Positions 22,383 through 34,083 of a DNA stretch of 64,000 nucleotides are shown in pieces (position 1 is the stretch's first letter; each line of letters opens with the position of its first letter). Position numbers and translations under genes: made by a program. The DNA is taken from assembly GCA_021186555.1 (NCBI GenBank), contig JAJKFL010000004.1, forward strand, positions 26,130,406 through 26,194,405, given 5' to 3'. The stretch is from Reticulitermes speratus. Lineage: Eukaryota > Arthropoda > Insecta > Blattodea > Rhinotermitidae. Under the pieces are notes generated by a model. It saw only the letters and a list, made by a program, of their open reading frames with translations, was not told the DNA's origin and did not search any database.

Positions 22383-25300
22383 TTTGCATATCCACAAGCC
22401 ACTCGCACTTCTGAATTTATTTCACTTTAAATCTATGCTGTCATCATATTGTGCATGAAGTGTTGATAGTAAGTCTTTCGCACTGGAGATTACTTTATCC
22501 ATTTTTATTAGATTTATGGTGAGAAAATATCATTTCGTCCATTCACTGTACATCAGATCACATTACATCAAGAAATAATGAACGAGACTGTATGCCAGTG
22601 GTATTCTGATACGATAAATTATTTCGCTCAACTTCAGAATTTAAAAAAGCATTAAGGTTAATAGACCGAAATGTGGCACTGTCATCTCTACACACGCATT
22701 TCAATAGCACAATTTAATAGAATACATTAATTACTTTTAGAATTATTACTCTTGACAACTTTGTAGTTGCGCAAGTACTTGCTTCTACACCCCCAAGCAG
22801 GTAATTTATTTTAATTGGCACTTTCTGACGCGGCTGTTTCTGAATCTTCTAATGTAATTCTTCTAACACTTCCTTCAGATAGCGTTTCAAAGCAAGTTGT
22901 CACTCACTGCAGCTTTCATTATGCCTGATGCAATTCAACTGGTTCGATAGTGACTAGGTTTATTTAAAAAACCAACACGTGTGAGTCTGTTATTTTCCAG
23001 CCATCTTGTTTTGCCTCGCAATGGGAAGCTGTAATGTTCAAAGGAGGAAAACAAAAAATGAAAACGAACAGACTGGTCACTTGTAACAGCAAGAAGGAAG
23101 TGGTTACTGAGATGGAAATACGACGTCACTTCCGTCTCCTGTGTCTTCAAAGTAGCCAGACATGTGTTCTCGTCTTTTGCTCCGTCTCTCAGAGCACAAC
23201 ATACGCTAGATCTAGACTTATCATCCTTTGAAGAGCTTTTACTCTGTAGACCACAAGTTCCTTAGCCTTCTATTTTAGCCAAAGAGGAGGAATTTCCACT
23301 GTGGCTGCTCCATGAACACAGGAAGCAACTTAGCAGCTTGCATTTTTTATAGTTTATTCCGCTTAACCCAAATTTTATTTGATCATGTTACGTAGCACAC
23401 CAAGTAGTAAAACTGTATTTATGGGTTCTTGAACTAATCAGCAAATAGCATTCCTACGGTTTTGTAGTTTGACTGCAAGAATAAACGGACTCTCTTCATA
23501 TCTACTGCAACGGATAACATTTCTCAATGATTCTATGTCCTTAATAACATTCGAACTCCATTCCGACGACTCCCGCAGTTTCTTGGACGAGACAGACGGC
23601 GTAATTCATCTGTAAATATAAAACAAAGCACGTTAATAACTCTAAAATATTAGAAAGCGCCGTGTTGTAAAGGTTTACACTCCTATTTCGTACCGTATAG
23701 CTGAAAAATGCCGAGACAGTACCTTAAAATTTCGCCACATTTTCATTTCATTCACTACCATCAATCATCAAGAAATTTTCCATTGACGTAACGTAGCAGC
23801 CAATACGACTGACAGTTGATAAGGCGGTAAGGAAACATATACCATGTCTTACGTGTCTTCTGCGGTTTGTTTTCATTATTAGAAATAAACCCGACTTATA
23901 TTTTTACAGCCATGGCGCCCTACAGTGATCGTTTTGTGAATTAGACTGTTACAAGCAACGAAGGAAATAATGGGCATTGACTGCCCTTACGCTATAAAGC
24001 CTGTTATGATGACCAAGTGATCGGACACGAGGCGGAGAAAAACTGGTAGAGAACGGTCAGCTTTGTACGAAAATGGTTTTACGTACAACGCGAAGGCTTG
24101 CATACTATCTACGGTAATAGGAGGGAGACTGTAAAATTTGGGAATATGAAGCAATTTGTGGCTGTGAAATATGTAAATAATGGCCAATCTGAAGACGAAT
24201 CTCTCACATATGTTAAAGAGGTGAGTTGAGAGAACCGCTGACGTACGCTCTTTCGACAAGGGCAATCCAAGAGTTTAGGTAGAAAAAGGATAGCGCTCTA
24301 TTAAGGAACAGAGTTTTTATTTCCAAGGCCTGAAACGAGATTGGAAAAGTAATAGCTACATTGTACGGTTTGGTACAGTCGTCGCAAAGAACAGTTCCAT
24401 ACTTTTAGTTGATGTCTTTTATTCTTACGTGCTTTTGTGTTCATTTAAGTTCAAACCATCTTAGCTAAGCTTTGTGAGTGTTAAAACGACTGTGGTTTAT
24501 CTAACTGCAGATTTCCAAAGAGTCCTTTTACTGCCAATAGCGACGTCTTGTCAGGCATGTAATCCCAGAGGTTGGCGATGGACTGCTGCAATATAATCCC
24601 TATACGGTACGAGCAAAACTTCTTCATTTAAGCATATAAACATATATATTATTTGCTAATTCAGTTTCCTCACTTAACGATGTATGTATGAACCTAGATT
24701 AGAAAAACTGAGTTTTCTAGACAGCGTTTCCGTGATGTGAAATTACAGTCACGGGTCGGTCCGACTCAACGGTAAGAGACACCGACTCTTTCGCCTGAGT
24801 CACAAACCATATGACAATATTACAGCCAGTCAAAAATGCATTTCCTTTCGTTTTCACAAATTTCAACTAACACTTTCCAATAATACGTAATGTTATTAAA
24901 GGGGGTTGATGAATAAAGCACAGAATTACTACCCATAAAGTGAGATTTGAAATTATGCGTGACACGGCTTCCTTTCAGCAGAAGCAACAACTGGTATTTG
25001 AATAACGTTTCTGAAGCATATATTTGAAGTTCAGGAGGAAATGAATGCCCCTAAAATACTTGGGCTCGTACGTAAGTCTAACTCTGCGTATTTCAATGGT
25101 GGAATATTATTACACAAAGAGCTGTGACGTCTTTGAGTTTCTTAATATTCTACAAATCAGTGGAGAGATATCAGCATTCGTATTACGGTCAAGGAATTTA
25201 TTTTAATCACGAAACACAAGCACGTTCTTCAGTTGGCCATTGTCTCTCAGCCCAGCCGTTGTTTTCTTGCTGCTGTGACTAACAAAATATTACCATGTAT

Positions 25301-25692
25301 TCGACGTTCCTTTGAATTGCTTCGAAGAAAAGCGGTAGATCTGACTACATACGAGGCCATAGCATCGAAAGTTTCTGAATTTCATGCGATGAAAAGTGCC
25401 ACGAAAAATTATCAATGTGCAGATTTCGTCCCTTGAATTCTTACAACTATAGACCAAAGCCATATTTGAATATAGACATTGCTGTAACCGGTTTCTTAAG
25501 CACATATTACAAAATTACAGATTCAGAATGGTGCACTGCTACAAAGTCTGATCCACATTTATTCATGAGAACTGGGTCGTCGTAAATATCATACGGCATT
25601 TAAGTGCTCTTTGGCCTAGAAATAAACACAGCACACAAAGCACGCCTAGATGCTCATTGTAATCTTCAATAAATAATTTAAAAAAACACTGG
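22383..25692. other. No gene recognised; upstream flank of the FAM43-like exon
   Basis: 3.3 kb of AT-rich, apparently unique sequence. As it is upstream of the minus-strand start codon it should contain the 5' UTR and promoter of that gene, or an upstream intron. I could not identify a convincing TATA box, initiator or further exon. Reading frames (up to 92 codons, near 24000) show no known domain. Confidence 0.5.
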
Positions 25693-25988
25693 GGGCACGC
25701 GGTGGCGCAATTGGTTGAGGCACTGCGCTACAATCTGGAAGGTCGCGGGTTCGATTCCCGATGTTGTCATTGGAATTTTCCTTTCGGTCGCACTATGGCC
25801 CTGGGGTTGACTCAGCCTCTAACAGAAATGAGTACTAGGAACGTCTCCGGGGGGTAAAGGCGGCCGCCGGTGAGTAGGGCTGACAACCTTACCACCTTCA
25901 TGTGCCAACTGTCTAGAAATTCTGGGAGCCTCAAGCTCCTGGAGCCCTAAGGGCCTGTCCAGGCCTGTAATGGGATAGCTTTACCTTA
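25693..25988 (+). mobile_element. SINE E, full length
   Basis: Plus-strand SINE with a tRNA-like head: A box ggtggcgcaattggttgagg, B box gggttcgattcccg. The body contains gtcgcactatggccctgggg and ggggggtaaaggcggccg, and the 3' end agggcctgtccaggcctgta and ctttacctta. The central and terminal blocks resemble SINE B although the head differs. No clear target-site duplication. Confidence 0.92.
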
Positions 25989-26014
25989 GAGCTTTGTGCA
26001 TCTACCTCTGAATT

Positions 26015-26195
26015 CATAATGTCCTTATATCAGTTTGGACGTCATCAAACCATCTTAATGCAAGTCCGCCAATTTTTCAGTTTTTATCCAGTTTGGCATT
26101 CAAAATCTTCTCTGACGACCTAAAATCCTCCATTCTAACCACGTGGCCCAGCCCTTCCAATCTTAGTTTTGATATCCGATATAACGAAATTTTTA
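26015..26195 (-). mobile_element. LINE ORF2 C-terminal remnant, separate lineage
   Basis: Minus-strand translation, with one stop, contains LEGLGHVVRMED, then KILNAKL and RWFDDVQTD, the pattern W-x-GHV-x-RM ... RWxDDV seen at the C-terminus of many arthropod LINE ORF2 proteins. It is different enough from the TTAG-tail family to be another lineage. Confidence 0.6.
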
Positions 26196-27544
26196 CGTAG
26201 TCTGACTTATCTATCTAGCGGGCACTCATAGCTACATGTCGTAACAGGCAAATCTTCACGCATCCCTAACATTAGCACTAAAACGATAACACCGCAGCCG
26301 CTGCACTTTGAGCGAAACCTCTGCTACTGACTGCACAGGAGACAACAACGGTCAACACTTATACAATCACATGTCATATACACGTTCCGGCTTGTACAGC
26401 AGTTGTTGATCACTCACAGACACACAAAAAATTCCAACGCCCGAAGACGGAGGCAGAACGTCCCTCGGAAACATCGGTGTCTACCTACAGTCTACACGGT
26501 GTCGGAATCCAGAGGACTGTAATTTACTTACGGTACATGCAGTTAATTTATCACAGCGATTTACGTTCTTTAACTGATAACATTCATATCACAGGAAGTC
26601 CTTATAGACAAAGTGCTTTAGCGCCCACAGTTCGGTAGGCCATTGTTATTTGTGACCTTTATTTCACTAAGTTACCTACCGATATGCATCCACCATTTTC
26701 TTTCTGTTTGCATAGCTATATGTGAGTCTATTAAACAGAGTGGCTCAAAAATATTTAACCATTTATTTTGTGTCCTAAAATTATAACCAGGCAACGCAAC
26801 TTCAAATATTTTGCTTGATTTCCTAAAGAAACACTTCAAATCTTGGTGAATTTTCAGCTCGCCATATTTGTGGGCTGGTGCTGTAACCACACAGTACAGA
26901 CACTAAGTCCTTCCATTTATTTTTTCGGGTTTTCCTGAAGGAAAAACAAAGAAAAATCTGACATTTATTTTTCGAAAATCGGACCTCTCTTCTTCCTCAG
27001 TTAAAAAAAATGGGGCATAAACTACTCAGCTAAGCCGTTTAGATAGCGCTATCAATCTCTGGGCCCAAGGATGGAGTTCTTCTAAAAGCGAACATGTTCT
27101 AACTTTTACGAAGCCCATGCATATGGAATGCAAATAGCTCTAGTCGTACATGAACAAGACGGCCCTCGAATGAAACAGAACACAAATATTGCACTTTTAA
27201 GCTATTACTACATGTAAGAATAAGGGGTTTTTGAAAAAACATTCACGTTTTTTACAAAAAACAATTCAGCTAATTTGCCATAAAATAAATTGTCAAGCAG
27301 GATACAAATAAATTCATTTACACAGGGCTCATCTTAGTTCGATGAGGCCCCTTGCCTGTAGTTTGCGGAACTCTTCACACCAGGTCAACTTCTGATTGTA
27401 CTGGACTATACGTACTCTTTTAGTATGTGTTACAGATGACGTCAGCCACACACACAATGTGAGAAATATGAAACAATAAGAACAAGAGAAAGCACTAATC
27501 AGAAAAGGACAAGGGAAAGGGATCTAAACGAATCTAATGAATGT
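26196..27544. other. No gene recognised; one palindrome-core motif
   Basis: AT-rich. At 26439-26478 cgcccgaagacgg is followed by ctcggaaacatcgg, a variant of the core at the centre of the inverted-repeat elements. Short frames only. Confidence 0.5.
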
Positions 27545-27550
27545 GTGTCA

Positions 27551-27596
27551 CCTTCGTTTCGGACCCTTCTTGAAGAAGAGACAGAAACGAAGCAGA
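27551..27596. repeat. Short hairpin
   Basis: Inverted arms ccttcgtttcgg and cagaaacgaag surround acccttcttgaagaagagac. It resembles a compressed version of the core palindrome seen in the larger elements. Confidence 0.55.
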
Positions 27597-27837
27597 CATT
27601 CTGCAAATATCACCCTGGAATTCTCACACTAAAAGGGTTAATAGTTAAGTAAGAACGCTTACATTTTCCGCTTAAGAACCCGAGACTTCTAACGCACAGG
27701 CTGTACTCATTCTAACAAGACATTATTAGTAAATGCCTACCAGTTTTAAAAAATTTCCTAGCTTCAAAAAAAGTTTAAAAGATGACGCACATATCCATCT
27801 AATTATTTGTTATGTTTTGTCATCATCCTTCTGACTA
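27597..27837. other. No gene recognised
   Basis: AT-rich spacer, nothing recognised. Confidence 0.5.
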
Positions 27838-28112
27838 GGGCAGCCGGGATAGCGCAGTTGGTATAGCGACTCGCTACGGCATGGACGGTTCGGGGTTCGA
27901 ACCCCAGTTGGGACTAGATTTTCAGTGCCGGTCCAGACCGGCCCGGAGGCCCATCCAGTCTCCTGTAGTATGAGTACCGGTTTTTTCGTGGGGGTAAAGC
28001 GGCAGGGGCCCTGGTGCTTCTAACGCCGAGGTTGCGAAAGGGTTGGAGCTATACCTTCATCTCCCCTCTGTGTCTGCACATGCATGTAATGAGGTGACCT
28101 TTGCCTTTACCT
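27838..28112 (+). mobile_element. SINE B, full length
   Basis: Clean plus-strand copy: A box gatagcgcagttggtatagc, B box gggttcgaacccc, central gtgggggtaaagcggc block, tail ctttgcctttacct. The flanks ttctgactag and tctgattgg may be a worn target-site duplication. Confidence 0.93.
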
Positions 28113-28208
28113 CCGTCTGATTGGAAGATTAAAGGTGTACCGTCAATTCAAGAGAAACAATGTAACATCATGTGTTAAAAGAAACAAGATAGTTCTAGCG
28201 TCTATTAA

Positions 28209-28571
28209 TAATAATAATAATAATAACCATGGCTCAACAGCCCTATATGGGCTCGGGCCTCCTCTTGCCTCCTCTTTCCGAGGTTACTAAGTCGTGTTCT
28301 ATCGATCCTGATGTGTCCGCCAGAGCCATCTGGCAGGCAATCAGGAGACTTGGATGAGAAATGGAGGCTTTGAATTTCTATTCATGCCCGTAAGGTTCTT
28401 TTACATGCCGTAAATCTACGACATGGGACCGACGGCTTTACTTCCCCTCCGAAGGAAGTGGTGCTCCGGATTTTTATCACCCTTAAAAATCCATCGACCT
28501 CGGTCGGGATCGAACCCGCGAACCTTGGGTCCAGTGGCGAGCACGCTAACCACTAGTCCACCGAGGTCGAC
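28209..28571 (-). mobile_element. SINE D, full length, with 15-bp target-site duplication
   Basis: Minus-strand element of 363 bp. Its 3' terminus is a TTA-repeat tail at the left, preceded by a block shared with SINE C (inverted tggctcaacagccc and gggcctcctctt). The tRNA-like head at the right has inverted B box gggatcgaacccgcgaacc and inverted A box ctaaccactagtccaccgag. A perfect 15-bp direct repeat tctagcgtctattaa lies at 28194-28208 and 28572-28586. Only copy of this family seen here. Confidence 0.92.
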
Positions 28572-28634
28572 TCTAGCGTCTATTAAGATACTTAAAAGCG
28601 AAATATATTGAATCACAGAGTATGGAACCTGGCA

Positions 28635-28919
28635 AAAAGGTAAAGTTGTTCCTGTGCACGCCATGATAGCATAAGTGGAGGTACAGCTCCAATCGTTCTT
28701 AACCTCGGGACTAGATGGAGATGAGTGGTTAGCCACACGCCCCAGCCGCTTTACCCCCAGGGAAAAAGTCACTGGTACCTATTGATTAGGAGGTTGGGCG
28801 TGCCCTAGAGCCCTCTTTACGTTTTCGTGAAGGGATAAATCTATTTCCCCTCTCAGGATCCGAACCCCGGATCATCCACCCCGTAGCCTAGTTAGAATAC
28901 TGACTACGCTGTCCCGGTT
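28635..28919 (-). mobile_element. SINE B, full length
   Basis: Minus-strand copy with aaaaggtaaagttgt tail, cagccgctttacccccaggg centre, inverted B box ggatccgaaccccgg, degraded A box and cccggtt end. It lies 50 bp from SINE D. Confidence 0.9.
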
Positions 28920-29555
28920 CTTAAGGAATGTGATACAAATTGCAAACGAACCGAAGGATGTACTGAATATTCAGAACAACAGAAGCACCCGTGGTGCTCT
29001 GACATACTTTCCGTCGGAGCAGTTAAGGTTTCTCTTGGGCAGCAAACCTATCATAAAAATCACAATAAGCACAATGAATGTGCATGACAGTAAAGCAGAA
29101 ATAGGCAACATGAATTTCACCCAGACAGTAAAAAGTTCTTCCCACTGAACACAAATGATGATTAAATCAAATTGGATGGATAAGTGGACGTGTACCACGT
29201 ATGGAAGTTATAAGCAAGACAAAAAAAAATAGTTACAAAATATGAGAACAAGAAAATACTTGGAAGACGTCGCCGACATGTGACGACGAAACAGCAAGGT
29301 AAATGAAAACCTCCTCTCTTATTAATGGGGAAGTCCAGCTTTAAGCCTCTTGAAACTTGTATGAGTTAACGTAAGGCCTTGTTCTTCATTCGGGTACTCC
29401 TGTTCTCATTTCGAAAAATTTCGTAAATTCGGTAAGTAATGAAGAAATTTACAACCTAATTTAATACACATTTTACTAACCGATGAACTGACGTTTTGGC
29501 CACTCTATATTACAACAGATCTTGAAGGAATATCATGAGATATCGTGGACAGCAT
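28920..29555. other. No gene recognised
   Basis: AT-rich sequence. Two overlapping short frames on opposite strands show no known domain. Confidence 0.5.
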
Positions 29556-29690
29556 TCAAGTGACTCAGGACAGGGTCCAGTGGTGGGATCATGTGGCCAT
29601 GGTAATGAACCTTGCAGTTCCATAAAAGGCGAGAAATTTCTTGAAATGATGACTGATTCTATTTCTCAAGGACTCTGTTCTATGGAATTA
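29556..29690 (+). mobile_element. LINE (TTAG-tail family) 3' fragment
   Basis: Plus-strand match to the end of the LINE at 57631-58412: actcaggacagggtccag, then aatgaaccttgcagttccat and gagaaatttcttg, followed by caaggactctgttctatgg. Confidence 0.75.
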
Positions 29691-30171
29691 GTGACAAGAA
29701 GCGAAGTAAGGTAGAGCTCTGCATACCTCGTGGGTATATTCAGACAGCTTTACCACCAAGACCAGTAGATTTCAATTCTTCAAAATCTAGTGGTTACTTT
29801 ATGCAGCACCAAGTTGATAATCCAGAAGTTCTGCATTCAGTCCACAAAGTAAATTTATGTGTTTTGCATGGCCTTCAGAACAAATGGCGATTATTTAATT
29901 ATACAGTATTAAATGACTGCTTTTTATAACCGAGATGGAGAGTGTTTACTGAGCGATATGACAAATCTTTAAATACAGTTCGGGTTATCTTAGACTTCAT
30001 AGAAAGGTGAAACCTGGCAACATTCCAAAAAACAATGCTGTTTTCGAAGGGGACCATTGCATAGAAAAAAAGTAACTTCCTTTACATTTTATAGGCTATT
30101 TACAGCATACAAAAACTTGTAACGATATAAACGTAGCCTCTATCAGTCCAGGCCTTGTCAAGGAGATAATG
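29691..30171. other. No gene recognised
   Basis: AT-rich sequence, nothing recognised. Confidence 0.5.
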
Positions 30172-30183
30172 CATTATCTTAAC

Positions 30184-30473
30184 TTAAAAGACAAAGGTAA
30201 AGTTTAGCCTAGAACAGTCCATGAAGGCCCAATGGGGGAGTAGAGGTATAGCTCTACTCTTTAACCTCGGCGCTAGATTGGGGGCGGGTAGTCAACGTCA
30301 CGACACGGCCGCTTTACCCCCGGAAAAGAGACCCGGTACCAATTTTAAAGGAGGCTGGTTGGGCCCCAGGGCCGGTCTGAACGGGTGTTGAAAATCTCGC
30401 CTCCACCGGCATTCGATCCCTGGACCGTCCAGCCCGCAGCAAGTCGCTATACCGACTGCGGTATCCCAGCCCA
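30184..30473 (-). mobile_element. SINE B, full length, with target-site duplication
   Basis: Minus-strand copy with all parts: aaaggtaaag tail, gccgctttacccccggaa centre, inverted B box ggcattcgatccctgg, inverted A box ctataccgactgcggta. A perfect 12-bp direct repeat cattatcttaac flanks it at 30172-30183 and 30474-30485. Confidence 0.95.
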
Positions 30474-30485
30474 CATTATCTTAAC

Positions 30486-30955
30486 GCAGCTTTTGCTACA
30501 GCTGCAGTCATACATTTGACCCGTCTTAAGCTTGACAGCCGTCACGTTTAAGCTTCACATTTCCTGGGTTGGGCTTTGCCTTGTCCAATGCTGCGAAAAT
30601 ATTCATTCCCTTCTTTTGACTTCTGCTTTCTGCCTACATGAGGGTTAATGCACATTAGGCCTACAGAACACGGTACACGACATACGCATTTCGGTGCTTA
30701 AATTAGCGTTATTATGAGTGTCGTCAGTGCTAATGCACTTCACACGTGTTTGACAAAATATATAATTTTCATCCGCCTATTCTGCTTAAACGCGTTGCTG
30801 CTTGTGATTACCATAGTACTTAACATTTTCAAACTTCCTGAGTTAAAAATAGCTCTGAAATTGCCATTAATACAAATATTTTCTTTCTATTATAAAACTA
30901 AATTTAAACCTTTTAAAAACATCCGTGATTTCTGGCTTCCGCCGCAATGTTGATG
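30486..30955. other. No gene recognised
   Basis: AT-rich sequence; a 79-codon frame rich in hydrophobic residues (30714-30953) has no recognised relative. Confidence 0.5.
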
Positions 30956-31162
30956 AGATCTGCGCGCTTCTGGCATATTACGCAGCGTCGAGTGGTAATC
31001 CTTTACCGACGTTTCAGGACAACGTATCTGTCCCATCTTCAAGGGTCAAGACGTCTTCTTGGACTTTTTTACCCTTGAAAATGGGACCGATACATTGTCC
31101 TGAAACGTCGGTAAAGGATTACCAGTCGACGCTGCGCAATATCCCAGAAGGGTGCAGGTCTC
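30956..31162. mobile_element. Inverted-repeat element, family P
   Basis: Near-perfect palindrome with arms of about 90 bp and a ~22-bp loop. The arms run tgcgcgcttctggcatatta ... gacgtttcaggacaa ... cccatcttcaagggtc on the left and the near-complement on the right. About one in ten positions differ between arms. A second palindrome (50505-50713) and a single arm (61431-61530) share the inner part. No coding capacity. Confidence 0.88.
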
Positions 31163-31795
31163 TTTTAAAAATAGTTTATATATCCTGTCTTATTTTTAAA
31201 CGGTTCTAATATGTTGTTAAAATAGAAAATAGTTGTGTCACTCATAACGTAAGAGCTAGTTTTAACCACAGAATGTTTAAATTTTAAGTACTGCACTAAT
31301 GATGAGCAACAACACGTTTTAGTATAACACATACTATAACAATAAATTTTGCCAAATGTATGTAAATTGCATTAGCACAGACGCATTTATGATGAGGACA
31401 ACGTGCATGCCTAGTGTGCGACATAATGTGCATTAAAGGCTGCTGTACATTATAATAAAGTTGTTTGAAGAAGGGAAGTGCCTGTGTAGGCTGCCAGGCT
31501 GTTTACGATATTCGATGTAGAACCACTTGAAGGTTGACATTCATCCAAACTTTATATAATCATTCAGTCCCTAACTCACAGAGAACACAGTTCGTGTCCA
31601 TTGCAAAAACCAATCAGTTAATGATCTGTATGGAAATAACTGTCATATGTTATGAGCATCATACGAAGCGGATAAACACAGTGCCTAACAAATGCAAGGT
31701 TTCTTGATGTTACAGCAGGTGCTACATACGTAGTTACCACTGAACTAAACTGTTATCTTAATCTACTTTCTCAAGTGAACTTATTTTATACAAAT
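31163..31795. other. No gene recognised
   Basis: AT-rich sequence, nothing recognised. Confidence 0.5.
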
Positions 31796-31807
31796 AAGAA
31801 GCGTCTT

Positions 31808-32046
31808 ATTAAACATAGACTGCTATAATTCCTAGCTTCAACAATGGTAGTGTTTTTTTTAATACGGAGATTTTTCTCCAATTTTTTCACTCCGCTTACG
31901 AAGCCAGTTAAAATGTATACCAAGAAGGAATGGTAGATGGATTATGTTTGAAGACATTTGGTGTTAGGGACGAATGTAATACTGTATGTGAGTAACGTTG
32001 TTGTATTTACCTAGCATGTAAACAAATAAAGTTTAAAAAAAAAAAG
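31808..32046 (+). mobile_element. Poly(A) retroposon with target-site duplication
   Basis: A 239-bp insert ends in an AATAAA signal (near 32026) and an A-run (32036-32045). It is bounded by a perfect 12-bp direct repeat aagaagcgtctt at 31796-31807 and 32047-32058. The layout is that of a reverse-transcribed polyadenylated RNA: a 5'-truncated processed pseudogene or a LINE end. The body shows no recognised protein, so its source is unknown. Confidence 0.8.
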
Positions 32047-32058
32047 AAGAAGCGTCTT

Positions 32059-32604
32059 GATACGCAGAACTATGTGTCCCTACATTTTACGAGTCGTTCA
32101 AACACAAATTAACTCAATGTTCCTAAGTAATTTATTCTGTCAGCCACGTGTGTCAAATTTCATTACCGAAGGAAAAAATATTTCAAATTTTCTCCTTCTG
32201 ATTTACGACACCTTGTAGCTTTGCAGGTGGTTATAAATGTTCCGAATAAACCGTCTGCTTCCATATTCAGGGCAGAAGACCTGTTCTAAAATTTGACGCC
32301 ACAGGTCCCGCCGAAACACGGGTAATCACATAACAGGGGGTTTCGTAGCCCAGATGACCAAAGTCTACATGTTCACCTTATGTCTCATTAACCGGAATCG
32401 AGATAATAAAGATGTCAATATTTAACAACATCCAAGACTGAAGGTTAATTAAATAAGCACAGGGGCCTTGCGGACAAGGTCTCAAATTTATTGGCCCACT
32501 GGATCTGCGAGGTGGCGGATCAAAATCCCTGGCCACGGACGCCTGTATACAAATTTCTAATTTGTTCTGCGTGTGTGCACAAATCGAAAGTAAGTTGTCC
32601 CCAC
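32059..32604. other. No gene recognised
   Basis: AT-rich sequence. A weak B-box-like ggcggatcaaaatcc near 32514 is too degraded to call. Confidence 0.5.
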
Positions 32605-33135
32605 TTAAGGTGTCTTACCGCCTGACTGCTTCTTCTTCTCCATTACTTTCTTCTCCATTGGCTCTACGGTCCATGCAGGACCTTGGCCTCCTATCAGGAT
32701 CAATTTCCAGGCTTCTCCACCGCTAGATATTTTTCTCCAGCCTCTAACATCCATTTTCTTCAGACCAGTTTCAACATCGTACAAACATTTCTTTCTTGGC
32801 TTTCCAATGGACCTTTTTCCTTCTGGAATATTCGTAAACACTTTCTTCACAGTTCTTTCTTATGGCATTCTTTCCACATGTCCCAACCACCGTAATCTTC
32901 CTTTTCTAATTTCTGAGACAATATCTAGTTCTTTATACAAATCCACCAACTCTTGATTGGTGCGGATCCTCCATATGCCATTTTTCTTTACAGGGCCAAA
33001 TGTTCTTCTTAATATTTTCCTTCCCATATGTTAAGTTGTTTTCATCGCTTTTACTCAGTGTCCAGACTTCCGACCCATACATTACTACCGATCTAATTAC
33101 TGTCCCGACAAACATTTTGCCTTTCGTGACACCGC
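32605..33135 (-). mobile_element. LINE ORF2 C-terminal remnant, second lineage
   Basis: Frameshifted minus-strand coding remnant. From the high end: VVMYGSEVWTLSKSDENN, then a WRIRTNQELVDLYKE-like stretch in broken frames, then NIPEGKRSIGKPRKKCLYDV and WRKISSGGEAWKLIL. This is the C-terminus downstream of the reverse transcriptase in many arthropod LINEs, and distinct from the TTAG-tail family. At least two frameshifts and several stops make it dead. Confidence 0.8.
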
Positions 33136-33477
33136 AATAACCGCGTGACTACATTGCTGCACATTTTTTGCCGTAACCTTTGACCTTAACACACTTCATC
33201 ATCAGCCCATGCAAACTCTTGCCCCCCCCCCCTAAAAAACAGAATATTAACGTTACGGCTAGGAAAGTTACTTTCACAGGATCACAAGTTTCCAAAATCA
33301 TTTACCCTGTAACTTGTCATTACTGTTGATTCTTAAAAACGCAGAACCCAGAAGTTACAATTTACAAGTCTTTAGGTTTAATGGGTTATGTTTTACTAAT
33401 AATTAGTACCTTCACGTTAAAAATACCTGTTTGACCCTTAGATGTTTCTTGCAAACTAAGTTGGACCCTTCACTGTC
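33136..33477. other. No gene recognised
   Basis: AT-rich, with a poly-C run near 33223-33231. Nothing recognised. Confidence 0.5.
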
Positions 33478-33535
33478 CCCATAAAGTCCTTCTTGAGACG
33501 TTTATACTCAGTGAGCCAAGAAATTCCAAGCCTGT
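33478..33535 (-). mobile_element. LINE (TTAG-tail family) 3' UTR scrap
   Basis: Short minus-strand match to the 3' UTR of the TTAG-tail LINE: aaagtccttcttgagacg, then cagtgagccaagaaattcc. Confidence 0.5.
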
Positions 33536-33898
33536 ATCTCCCAGTGGGCTTTTCCCTTCGGATTATAAGACTAGTACGCGTTTGTGATATCACCCATCGA
33601 TTCTGCATACCCCTTACATGCTTCATTTGATAACCCTGTGCTTGATGAAATTTAGGGATTGTGAGAAAAGAACGTAACTGGAATTTATAAACTATCAAAT
33701 TCAGAGAGAAGACAAATCACGCTATGACACCGGTTGCATTTTTATTAATTACAAAATTCGACTATCTCTCAGAGCTTAAAATTTACTGTTTAGCAGCGTT
33801 TAACTCACCCGCTGTGAAGCACAACTGAGTAAAATTAGAAGAACGAAAACCATGTTAAGTATTTTATATTGTATATACCGTGCATTCTGTTATAAGAC

Positions 33899-34083
33899 AT
33901 AGTCAAACCAACAAATGTACTACAATTACTAACAAAGTATATCTTGCATCGTAGTTGGATGCCTTGAATAACTGTGATTCTTTGGTCTGCCCCCTGAAGA
34001 TGGCAAATTAGGTACCGAAACATATGTAGGGGCTGCAAGATATACTTTGTTAGTAATTGTAGTGCATTTGTTGGTTTGACTAT
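33899..34083. mobile_element. Inverted-repeat element with near-identical 50-bp arms
   Basis: Arms 33899-33948 and 34034-34083 are inverted copies with 49 of 50 positions matching (caaccaacaaatg region to atatcttgca). The 85-bp loop contains cctgaagatggcaaattagg and taccgaaacatatg, the core seen in the other palindromes. The high arm identity points to recent insertion or to gene conversion between arms. Confidence 0.88.

Noticed and set aside
24740..24830. tRNA-like stretch (gactcaacggtaagagacac)
   Set aside because: Only a faint A-box-like stretch, no B box at the right distance.
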